Shown piece after piece: positions 35,133-43,038 of a stretch of 64,000 nucleotides of DNA. Under the pieces are notes generated by a model that was given only the letters and a program-made list of their open reading frames with translations, searched no databases and had not been told where the DNA came from. Position 1 is the stretch's first letter, and every line of letters starts with the position of its first letter. The position numbers were made by a program, and so were the translations under genes. The stretch comes from Aequoribacter sp049615385 (lineage in GTDB: Bacteria > Pseudomonadota > Gammaproteobacteria > Pseudomonadales > Halieaceae): NCBI RefSeq assembly GCF_049615385.1, contig NZ_JBMZFL010000011.1; one strand, written 5' to 3'.

Positions 35133-37073
35133 TTAATGGACGTTCTGACCGGCTTTCAGTCTTGTTAATTCGGACAAATAACGTTCTATCCAGATAGTTT
35201 GGATATCGCTGGGCGCATCTAATTCTTGTTTACTCAGGCGCTCTACATGGGCTTTTACACCCCAGGCAACCCCTTGACTGGGCGCATCGTGCGCTGGGTC
35301 ATCTCCTAGCATGCCACGTAAGTTCTCTGGGATGACTGGGCGACTTTGGTCATCAAGCTCAACCGGTCCAGTAAAAAAAATCTCACCCTTTATTTCCAGC
35401 GCGAGCTGATCTTGACCATTGTCACAATCGTTGTCGCCGACTGTGAGCGCGCTACTGATATTAATTAAGCCCGAACCCTGTTTAAGAGGTGAGTACGCAA
35501 GCGTACCATCTGGCAAAAGGGCGGGGTGTGCAGAGCTCATCAAACGACATTTGACTTGATCGGGCGTTAGCTCAGGCTCTAACTGCAGTAGCAGTGCGAT
35601 GGCGCCCGATACAACCGCAGCCGCCTGAGACGTGCCTGTCATGGCAATGCGATCATGGCTCTTCATGAAATCGGGGTGGTCTGTTGTTAGAGTGGAACCG
35701 GGGCGTGTTAGCCCCTCGATATGCCCGCCTGGCGATACGATGTCCGGTTTAACGTGCCCCAGCGGTGAGGGGCCTTGTGACGAAAATAAAGGTACAAAAT
35801 CATCACTTTGATCTGTTGGCGTCCAACTGTCGGTCACGGCGCCGACACTAATGATGTAAGGGATATTTGCAGGTGCACCAACGCTCATAGGATCTGGCCC
35901 TGAATTGCCCACTGAAGCCACGGCCACAATGCCCTGTTGCCAAAGTCTGATAATTGCCTGGTTGACGGGGTCTAGCCAATACGGCCATCGCGGCCGTGAT
36001 GCGAAGGATAAATTCAGTATGCGAATATTCAATCGTTCGCGGTTATCTGCGACCCATTGCAGTGCTCGCAAGAGGTGTAGAAGCCTTGCTTGCCCGTTGA
36101 CGTCAAACGCCTTTATGGGGATGAGATGAGCGTCGGGGGCTACTCCTTGATAGGCCCCGGGCCTGTCGGGTCCGACTGTTGCCGAGTTAATGGCAATGCT
36201 TGCCATGTGAGTGCCATGACCGCTGTCATCGAACAAGTTATCGACTTCGGTCGCAATTGTTGCGTCATAACGAGCCAAAACTCGTTGTTTGCCCTTGCTG
36301 TCGAATTGGAGGCTAGGGTGGTTCCAAAGTCCTGAATCTAGAATCGCGATCGAGACACCCTGGCCCAGGACGCCAAGCTGATGCAGGTCGCTGGCGCCGA
36401 TCAAGCTATTAAAATGCGTATCATCGTTGTTAATCTCGTAGGCCTTTGCCAGCGTCGTCGAGCAGTTGTTGTCGAATTTGAGTGTAGCCTGAACTTCACT
36501 TTGATGAGGAAGTGAGTAAGAGAAATGCAATTCTAGTTGATGCGCGGATTTTATCAGCTCACGCGATACGCTCAACTGTGCACTGACGTGTGTGCCGTCT
36601 GAGATGGGCGAAATGCTCGGTAGCGGTTTCCCGTCCAGAAAAATCTCCAGTTCGGAGCCCCAATGAGCAGGCCACTTCAAATTTAACTCTTCTAGTGTAG
36701 CGCTAGCTCTACCTTTTTGCAGAATGGGCCATGTAAGGCGTGAGCCCTGAATCGACGTAAATATTGAACCCACGTAGGAACATGAATGACTAGGGTCTGT
36801 GTCATCATCGGATGAATCGAGAGTATCTATGTGGTCGACGATGCGCGCTACTCTAGGATCCTGCTCTAACGCTTGGCGCTGATTTACGGTTAAGGTCGTG
36901 GTGATCGCGTTTATGAGCGAGAATTCTTCTTGTATCGACACGCTCTGAGACTGCAGTGTCTCTTGCAGAGCTCTGTAATCATAGCCTTGAACCAAGTAAA
37001 TGGATTCGCCCATTGCTGGGCTTACGATGGCCCAGCTCGCAAATACGGTGGTTAAAAAGCGCGGTGCCTTCAA
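35133..37073 (-). CDS. Secreted subtilisin-like (S8) serine protease
   Basis: A 646-residue exported protease: signal peptide (cut near AMGES, residue 22), an inhibitor-I9-like propeptide (25-85, with AITTTLTVNQRQALEQDPRVARI), a beta-rich insert (about 95-205) with two Cys, then the catalytic domain with Asp246 (AILDSGLW), His286 (GHGTHMAS), oxyanion Asn390 (SVGNSGPD) and Ser482 (GTSQAAAVVSG), all present. A C-terminal extension of about 90 residues contains QGVAWGVKA (600-608), resembling the QGFKWGIRS unit of the neighbouring repeat protein. No sortase-type or GlyGly tail is seen. Its ATG overlaps the stop of the REC-GGDEF-EAL gene, so production is coupled to that regulator. A likely job is processing the repeat protein; general scavenging proteolysis is the alternative. 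Confidence 0.93.
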   Translation of the reverse strand: MKAPRFLTTVFASWAIVSPAMGESIYLVQGYDYRALQETLQSQSVSIQEEFSLINAITTTLTVNQRQALEQDPRVARIVDHIDTLDSSDDDTDPSHSCSYVGSIFTSIQGSRLTWPILQKGRASATLEELNLKWPAHWGSELEIFLDGKPLPSISPISDGTHVSAQLSVSRELIKSAHQLELHFSYSLPHQSEVQATLKFDNNCSTTLAKAYEINNDDTHFNSLIGASDLHQLGVLGQGVSIAILDSGLWNHPSLQFDSKGKQRVLARYDATIATEVDNLFDDSGHGTHMASIAINSATVGPDRPGAYQGVAPDAHLIPIKAFDVNGQARLLHLLRALQWVADNRERLNIRILNLSFASRPRWPYWLDPVNQAIIRLWQQGIVAVASVGNSGPDPMSVGAPANIPYIISVGAVTDSWTPTDQSDDFVPLFSSQGPSPLGHVKPDIVSPGGHIEGLTRPGSTLTTDHPDFMKSHDRIAMTGTSQAAAVVSGAIALLLQLEPELTPDQVKCRLMSSAHPALLPDGTLAYSPLKQGSGLINISSALTVGDNDCDNGQDQLALEIKGEIFFTGPVELDDQSRPVIPENLRGMLGDDPAHDAPSQGVAWGVKAHVERLSKQELDAPSDIQTIWIERYLSELTRLKAGQNVH

Positions 37074-38854
37074 ATCTCGAAAGGTTTAGTTAACAAGCCA
37101 ATGATATTTTTGGCAGGCACCGGTCTGGAGAGATAAAATCCCTGCAGGGTATCGCAGCCACTTGCCACCAAATAGTCCATTTGTTCCTTGGTTTCTACGC
37201 CTTCAGCAACTAGCCCCAAGTTTAGAGCTTTGGCTAGAGAGGTGATGGCGTCGACAATGGCATTGCCATTCTCGGTACCGATTCCCATGACAAAACTACG
37301 GTCGATCTTTAATACATTAATCGGAAATTGCCGCAAATAGCTCAGCGAGGAATATCCGGTACCAAAATCGTCGACCGCAAGCGTGACACCTAGGTCACAG
37401 AGCTCTGATAGCTTCTTAATGTTCGCCTGAGCGTCTGTCATGATGGCGCTCTCGGTTAACTCGAGTTGTACTCGATGTTTGTTGAAGTCGACTTCATCGA
37501 AGAGGTCAGTCACGTGGCTCGCCAGATCGTCATGATTAAATTCAAGAGCCGAGATGTTGATACTGATCTTAAAGTTAGAAAACCCAGCTTGTTCCCAGAT
37601 TTTGCAGTCTTTGATGGCTTCTTTCATTACCCACGCGGTGAGATCAATGATCTGTCCCGTTTGCTCGGCGACGGGGATAAACTCGCCGGGGGAGATCATG
37701 CCGCGCTCGGGATGGTTCCATCGGACCAAGGCCTCTAATCCAGCCAGGGCGCCATCGGATGAATTCACCAAGGGTTGATAGTGTAGCTCTAGTTGATTAT
37801 CGACTAAGGCTTCGCGAAGCTCTTCTTCCATTTTTAATAGCTCTACTGCCGAGCTATTCATATCGTCCTTGTAAAAGCGATAGCAACTTCGCCCCATCGA
37901 TTTGGCCGCATACATGGCGGTATCAGCGTTACGTACCAAGGTGTCTGGGTCGGTACCATCTTTTGGGAATAAGGCGATACCGATACTGGGTGTTACGACC
38001 GGGTTGTGCGATTGCAGTTCAACAGGTTGAGATAAGCTGTGTAGTATTCGTTTTGCGATATCGGTGACTTTTTCGTCGTCTTCGACGTTTGGAATGACAA
38101 CCGTGAACTCGTCGCCGCCCAACCGCGCGATAATAATGCTTTCTTCTACACCAAGGTATTGATAGTCGCCAACATCACTCAAGATATTAATGTCACCGTA
38201 GTCGCTCAATTGGTCGGTTAAGCGCTTGGCAATTTCAACCAGCAATCTATCCCCGCGGGCATGTCCAATAGAGTCATTGATGCGCTTGAAATGGTCCAAA
38301 TCAATAAACATTACGGCGACATGCGCATCTTTATTGTGGTGTGTGAGGACCAGTCGGTCGAGTTCTTCGGTGAAACTGCGTCGATTGGGGAGCGATGTTA
38401 AGGGGTCGTAATAAGCGAGATAGCGCAGGCGGTCCTCTTGACGCTTAAGTGCTTGCACATGCTGCGACGACCGAAGCATGAACTTAACGTCCCGTCCTAG
38501 CAATGACCAATTCAGCGGTTTGGTTTTATATTGCGTGGCGCCCGCTCTAAATCCGCGATCGATGCTTTCCTCATCATCGGCGCCCGTAACCAGCAGGATA
38601 GGTACATCGCGACCTTGCGGCATACGCCGAATGCGCTCGCAGACTTCTAAGCCCGACATACCCGGCATTTGAACATCCATGAAGACTAAGTCGGGTGATT
38701 CACGGACAAACAGATCGATGGCGGCGGGGCCGTTTTCGGCTTCCAGAACAATCATGCCTTCGGCTTCAAGACACTGTCTTGTCAGCATTCGGGTCATGGC
38801 ATCATCGTCGGTGACGAGGATGGTCGGATTTTCACGGCTGTCTGTTTCGGACAT
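37070..38854 (-). CDS. Response regulator with GGDEF and EAL domains (cyclic-di-GMP turnover)
   Basis: A 594-residue cytoplasmic protein. The receiver has Asp60 (DLVFMDVQMPGMSG) and acidic DDD near residue 16. The diguanylate cyclase domain has an intact GGDEF (246-250) but no RxxD inhibitory site five residues before it, and carries an unusual insert near 217-238. The phosphodiesterase domain has intact EAL (374-376) and DDFGTGYSSL. Both activities are possible, and phosphorylation may choose between them. It is the first gene of the minus-strand cluster and its last bases overlap the protease gene (ATGA). It is the obvious partner of the hybrid kinase, since no other response regulator is nearby. 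Confidence 0.93.
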   Translation of the reverse strand: MSETDSRENPTILVTDDDAMTRMLTRQCLEAEGMIVLEAENGPAAIDLFVRESPDLVFMDVQMPGMSGLEVCERIRRMPQGRDVPILLVTGADDEESIDRGFRAGATQYKTKPLNWSLLGRDVKFMLRSSQHVQALKRQEDRLRYLAYYDPLTSLPNRRSFTEELDRLVLTHHNKDAHVAVMFIDLDHFKRINDSIGHARGDRLLVEIAKRLTDQLSDYGDINILSDVGDYQYLGVEESIIIARLGGDEFTVVIPNVEDDEKVTDIAKRILHSLSQPVELQSHNPVVTPSIGIALFPKDGTDPDTLVRNADTAMYAAKSMGRSCYRFYKDDMNSSAVELLKMEEELREALVDNQLELHYQPLVNSSDGALAGLEALVRWNHPERGMISPGEFIPVAEQTGQIIDLTAWVMKEAIKDCKIWEQAGFSNFKISINISALEFNHDDLASHVTDLFDEVDFNKHRVQLELTESAIMTDAQANIKKLSELCDLGVTLAVDDFGTGYSSLSYLRQFPINVLKIDRSFVMGIGTENGNAIVDAITSLAKALNLGLVAEGVETKEQMDYLVASGCDTLQGFYLSRPVPAKNIIGLLTKPFEI

Positions 38855-39017
38855 TGCTGTACGCCACTCTCATTACATTTCAGTAAGGTTATCATTTACC
38901 GTGAACCAAACCTAGTAGCTGTTAACGCAGCGTGCAACTTGGTGTGAGGAAGGGCAGTAATCTTTCTGTCAAGATGTGGTAACATTCGCGCCCATTGAGT
39001 GACTGGTGGTGGTAATT

Positions 39018-40067
39018 ATGAGCTTAGCATCTGACAACTTAGATCGAATTCGTCAGCAAGTTTCGGATCATCTGGACAAAGCCGAGCAGGTTCAGCGCAG
39101 TAAGCAGCAGACGCAAGCGCTGATGGAGTCGATTGCGCAAAAGCTCGAGCAAGAAGATGCTGTGCTTGTCGCTCACTACTACACGGCACCAGAAGTTCAG
39201 GCTCTGGCCGAGCAGACTGGAGGCTTTGTTTCTGATTCGCTAGAGATGGCGCGTTTTGGTCGCGATCACCCCGCAAAAACATTAATCGTAGCGGGCGTTA
39301 AGTTCATGGGAGAGACGGCAAAGATCTTAACGCCCAACAAGCGCGTCCTGATGCCTACGCTTGAGGCCACTTGTTCGCTGGACATAGGCTGCCCGATCGA
39401 TCAATTTGATGCCTTTTGCAATCAGCACCCAGACCGTACAGTTGTGGTCTACGCTAACACCTCCGCGGCGGTGAAAGCCCGAGCGGATTGGGTGGTTACC
39501 TCTAGCATCGCTCTGCAGGTTGCGGAACACCTGAACCAAAAAGGCGAAAAAATCTTGTGGGCGCCCGATCGTCATTTGGGCGCCTATGTCAAAAAAGCCA
39601 GTGGCGCGGACATTATAGCGTGGGATGGCGCATGTATCGTGCACGAAGAATTCAAGGCTCGCGGTATTCTTGATCTAAAAAGAGCCCATCCTGATGCCGA
39701 AGTTCTTGCGCACCCAGAGTCGCCCGATGCGGTCCTCGAAATTGCTGACCAAATAGGGTCGACAACGCAAATCATTCAAGCCGCTGTGAGTTCCAAAGCC
39801 TCTAAATTTATTGTCGCTACAGACCAAGGCATTTTTTATAAGTTGCAACAAGCTGCGCCCGGCAAGACCTTCATGATTGCGCCCACAGCAGGTAATGGTG
39901 CGACTTGTCGCAGCTGTGCAAACTGCCCCTGGATGGCGATGAATGAGCTAGAAGCCTTAGATCGGGTGTTTGAGGTGGGTGGTAACGAGATTTTCGTTGA
40001 GCCTGCTTTGGCTGAGCGCGCGATGCTGCCACTGGAGCGGATGCTAAGTTTTAAAGCAACGCTCTAG
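39018..40067 (+). CDS. nadA: Quinolinate synthase NadA
   Basis: A 349-residue [4Fe-4S] enzyme that condenses iminoaspartate with dihydroxyacetone phosphate to quinolinate in NAD synthesis. Visible: VAHYYTAPEVQALAE, SDSLEMARFG, GVKFMGETAKIL, and the cluster Cys in CSLDIGCP and CRSCANCPWM. ATG 39018 is preferred with GGTGGTGG in front; two GTG codons just upstream (39006, 39009) are in frame. The stop abuts the stop of bepA. Confidence 0.96.
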   Translation: MSLASDNLDRIRQQVSDHLDKAEQVQRSKQQTQALMESIAQKLEQEDAVLVAHYYTAPEVQALAEQTGGFVSDSLEMARFGRDHPAKTLIVAGVKFMGETAKILTPNKRVLMPTLEATCSLDIGCPIDQFDAFCNQHPDRTVVVYANTSAAVKARADWVVTSSIALQVAEHLNQKGEKILWAPDRHLGAYVKKASGADIIAWDGACIVHEEFKARGILDLKRAHPDAEVLAHPESPDAVLEIADQIGSTTQIIQAAVSSKASKFIVATDQGIFYKLQQAAPGKTFMIAPTAGNGATCRSCANCPWMAMNELEALDRVFEVGGNEIFVEPALAERAMLPLERMLSFKATL

Positions 40068-41543
40068 TTACAGTTCTTCAAGTCTATCCCGAAAGGCGTA
40101 GACGGCTTTCAATCGCTCTTCTATTTTTGACGATTCGACGAAGTCGTTGCGCGCTAACTGCAGGGCGTAGCGGAATTGTTTTTCAGATTCGTCGGCAATG
40201 CCATGTAATAAAAAATATTCGCCCCGCGCTTGATGTAGTCCTTGAATGTTGCCCGATAAACCCTGAATTTCAGCGAGCCAGTACCACAGTAGGGGATCGT
40301 TTTTGACGTCGCGCGCGAGAGGTTCAAGCACGGCCTCTGCGATATGCGCTTGTTGATTGGTCATTAGCGCGCGAGCGTACGCCAGTGTGAGCGCTTTGTT
40401 GCCCGGATTAAGTTTGGTTGCCTTTTCCAAAGAGCCCAACACCCAGCTGGTGTCGCGTTGGTGTACCGCAATATCCACTAGGCTCATTAAGTAAGTCTGA
40501 GAGGAGGGGCGGTTCTGCAACAGTGACTCCATAATAGTTCGCGCCTCGTCAAAGCGGCCGGCGGCGCTTAAAGCTAACGCTAATCCATACTCGTGCGCTT
40601 CAGGAAAAATCTGTTCGCTGGCTTCTTGCGATTTAAATTGCGCCACGGCCGTCTCGGGCGACTCGGCAAGATCAACCTGAACCTTCGCTTTCATCAAATG
40701 AAAATCGAGGCTCGGTTTGCTTTGTCGCGGGGGATATTGCAGCAAACGATTTTTGGTGTCTGAGATACGTGATTCTGAGAGAGGGTGGGTACGCAAGAAT
40801 TCTGGTATGCGATTACTGCTAGCGTAGCGAGCGGCACGCAACATTTGCTCAAACATGGCGGGAGTGGCCGCGGGATTACGTCCTGACAGCGCAAGCGTTT
40901 GCATGCCGATGCGGTCAGCTTCCTGCTCGTTCCCTCGGCTGTAGCGCAGCGCAGCGTCTTGAGTTGCTGCTTGAGTGGCAGTAAGAGCGGCTAATCCCAT
41001 GTCCGAGCCCGTCGTTGCAATTAGCACGAGACCTGCGAGCAAACCTGCCAATGCCAGCGGTTGCTGCGTTTTAGCAAACTCGACTCTGCGCGAGAAATGT
41101 CGTTGACTTAAATGCGCAATTTCGTGCGCTATGACGGACGCAAATTGGTCCTCTGTTTGTGCGAACTGAAACAAGCCCGTATGTATTCCGATGACGCCGC
41201 CGGGCACTGCGAAGGCATTCATCGTTGGGTTGTTGACAATAACCACCTCAATCCGTCGGTCTTGCAGCTCGCTGAATTCAACGAGCTCATAGACCAGGTT
41301 CTCGACATAACGCTGCATGATGGGGTCTTCGTATACGTTGACCTGGCTGCGAAACATCTTTAACCATGTGCGGCCAAGTTGATGCTCGTACTCAGCAGAG
41401 AACACAGTACCGGCGCTGGATCCCAAGTCTGGAATTTTGAGCTCATTGTTGCCAACAGCACTAATCGCCACGGCAAAGCTGAGCGCAACGGTCAAAAATC
41501 CTTTGCTGATTAGTTGCTTTGCGGTGGCCAATCTGGTTGTCAA
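40068..41543 (-). CDS. bepA: Periplasmic M48 metalloprotease/chaperone BepA (YfgC) family, with TPR repeats
   Basis: About 491 residues: signal peptide (LTVALSFAVAISAVG), M48 zinc protease with HEIAHLSQRH and the third ligand in EQEADRIG, and a C-terminal TPR superhelix from about residue 270. BepA degrades or helps assemble outer-membrane proteins such as LptD. I prefer TTG 41543, because GAGGT stands 6 bases before it and the signal peptide then begins properly; ATG 41585 is the alternative, adding 14 residues. It is divergent from the tusA-like gene. Confidence 0.92.
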   Translation of the reverse strand: MTTRLATAKQLISKGFLTVALSFAVAISAVGNNELKIPDLGSSAGTVFSAEYEHQLGRTWLKMFRSQVNVYEDPIMQRYVENLVYELVEFSELQDRRIEVVIVNNPTMNAFAVPGGVIGIHTGLFQFAQTEDQFASVIAHEIAHLSQRHFSRRVEFAKTQQPLALAGLLAGLVLIATTGSDMGLAALTATQAATQDAALRYSRGNEQEADRIGMQTLALSGRNPAATPAMFEQMLRAARYASSNRIPEFLRTHPLSESRISDTKNRLLQYPPRQSKPSLDFHLMKAKVQVDLAESPETAVAQFKSQEASEQIFPEAHEYGLALALSAAGRFDEARTIMESLLQNRPSSQTYLMSLVDIAVHQRDTSWVLGSLEKATKLNPGNKALTLAYARALMTNQQAHIAEAVLEPLARDVKNDPLLWYWLAEIQGLSGNIQGLHQARGEYFLLHGIADESEKQFRYALQLARNDFVESSKIEERLKAVYAFRDRLEEL

Positions 41544-41704
41544 AGACTTACCTCGGTGTGTGAATTCTTGCTGCAAGTATAGCAACTTGCGGTTGGTGTA
41601 CTGTTGATTGAGACCAAACGAGTGTCACAAAAGTTCACCTGATATTCAAACTTACGCGTACATTGTATACTTTGTGGTGAAATGTGGGCATTTAAGAGTG
41701 AGTT

Positions 41705-41938
41705 ATGTCAGAAAGCGTAGTCGATGCTAGAGGCATGCGATGCCCTATGCCTTTGCTCATGGCGAAGCGCGCCTTGATGACTGCTCAGACAGGGGAACGT
41801 GTGCGAGTCTTTGCATCGGACCCCGGTTCTTGGCGAGATTTTCATGCCTACGCGAAATTAGCGGAAGAACAATTGACGGCAGAGCAATTAGGCGAGCAAG
41901 AGTTCGTGTATGAGTTCACCAAAAAACATTCCTTCTAG
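41705..41938 (+). CDS. TusA-family sulfurtransferase-like protein
   Basis: A 77-residue protein of the TusA/SirA fold with the sulfur-accepting motif RCPMPLLMAK (CPxP). The position next to bepA and nadA is as I recall for Pseudomonas PA1004-PA1006, whose TusA-like member was linked to molybdenum cofactor use; it is therefore probably that paralogue rather than the tRNA-thiolation TusA itself. It is followed after 8 bases by a permease gene. Confidence 0.88.
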   Translation: MSESVVDARGMRCPMPLLMAKRALMTAQTGERVRVFASDPGSWRDFHAYAKLAEEQLTAEQLGEQEFVYEFTKKHSF

Positions 41939-41946
41939 GGCCCTGT

Positions 41947-43038
41947 ATGCTGACGATTTTTAGAAAATGGTACGATCGGTACCTGTTTGAGGAAGAATCA
42001 GTATTGTTGCTGGTTCTGATCAGCGTGACCTTATTTTTGATGATGGTTTTGGGTGCAGTGATGGCACCAATCGTTGCCGCGCTGATTTTAGCCTACTTGG
42101 TGCAGGGTGTGTCTACACGAATGCAAAGTGTAGGTTTGCCAAAGTGGATGGGTTTCATAGCGGCCTACGGGCTATTTTTGACGGTGTTCTTTGGGTCGAT
42201 TTTGGGATTGTTCCCCTTAGTGTGGCGTCAGCTCGCCACGCTGGCTTCTGAGTTTCCGCGAATGGTTAAGGAAGTTCAGACGGCTTTGAGTGTGTTGCCT
42301 GACAGGTACCCCCAGTTCATTTCTGAACAGCAGATTGTCGATTTGGTAGCCTCGGTTCAACGCGAACTAGCGCCTGCGGGCCAAAAGCTGTTGGAGTTGT
42401 CGTTGAACTCAATCCCCGGCCTCTTTGGCGTCATGATTTACCTGATCCTTATTCCGCTGTTGGTTTTTTTCTTCTTGAAAGATAAGGATGTGATTACCGG
42501 CTGGCTGTCTAGCCAGTTGCCCAAAGAGCGCCCGCTACTGCGTCGAATTTGGGCTGAGATGGACCTGCAGATTGCCAATTACGCCAGGGGTAAAGCTATC
42601 GAAGTTCTGATCGTGGGCTCGGTCAGCTACATTGCGTTATTAACACTGGGTTTAAATTATGCCGCGCTGCTCGGTTTGCTGGTTGGGTTGTCGGTTATTA
42701 TTCCTTATGTTGGAGCAACCCTTGTGACTATCCCGGTGGTGCTGGTTGCGTTCTTCCAGTGGGGTATTGGTAATGAGTTTTACACTGTGCTTGCAGTCTA
42801 CTTAGTCATCCAAATCCTCGACGGCAATGTGCTTGTCCCCTTGCTTTTTTCAGAGGCAGTTAACTTGCACCCCGTCGCAATCATTCTGGCTGTGTTGTTT
42901 TTTGGCGGCGTCTGGGGCTTGTGGGGTGCGTTTTTTGCCATACCACTGGCTACTCTTATCAAAGCCATTATGAACGCATGGCCTGTTCCTGAAGCTTACG
43001 AATCCATCACCTCAGACTCGACAGGAGACACACTATGA
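41947..43038 (+). CDS. AI-2E/PerM family transporter
   Basis: A 363-residue inner-membrane protein with about seven to eight helices, in the AI-2E transporter (PerM/YdgG) superfamily. Typical are the paired N-terminal helices, the amphipathic central region (LPKERPLLRRIWAEMDLQIANYARGKAIEVLIVG) and the C-terminal LDGNVLVPLLFSEAVNLHPVAIILAVLFFGGVWGLWGAFFAIPLATL. Members export small molecules or ions (AI-2, indole-3-acetate, Na+/H+ in different cases), so the substrate is open. The stop overlaps the peptidase ATG by 4 bases. Confidence 0.88.
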   Translation: MLTIFRKWYDRYLFEEESVLLLVLISVTLFLMMVLGAVMAPIVAALILAYLVQGVSTRMQSVGLPKWMGFIAAYGLFLTVFFGSILGLFPLVWRQLATLASEFPRMVKEVQTALSVLPDRYPQFISEQQIVDLVASVQRELAPAGQKLLELSLNSIPGLFGVMIYLILIPLLVFFFLKDKDVITGWLSSQLPKERPLLRRIWAEMDLQIANYARGKAIEVLIVGSVSYIALLTLGLNYAALLGLLVGLSVIIPYVGATLVTIPVVLVAFFQWGIGNEFYTVLAVYLVIQILDGNVLVPLLFSEAVNLHPVAIILAVLFFGGVWGLWGAFFAIPLATLIKAIMNAWPVPEAYESITSDSTGDTL

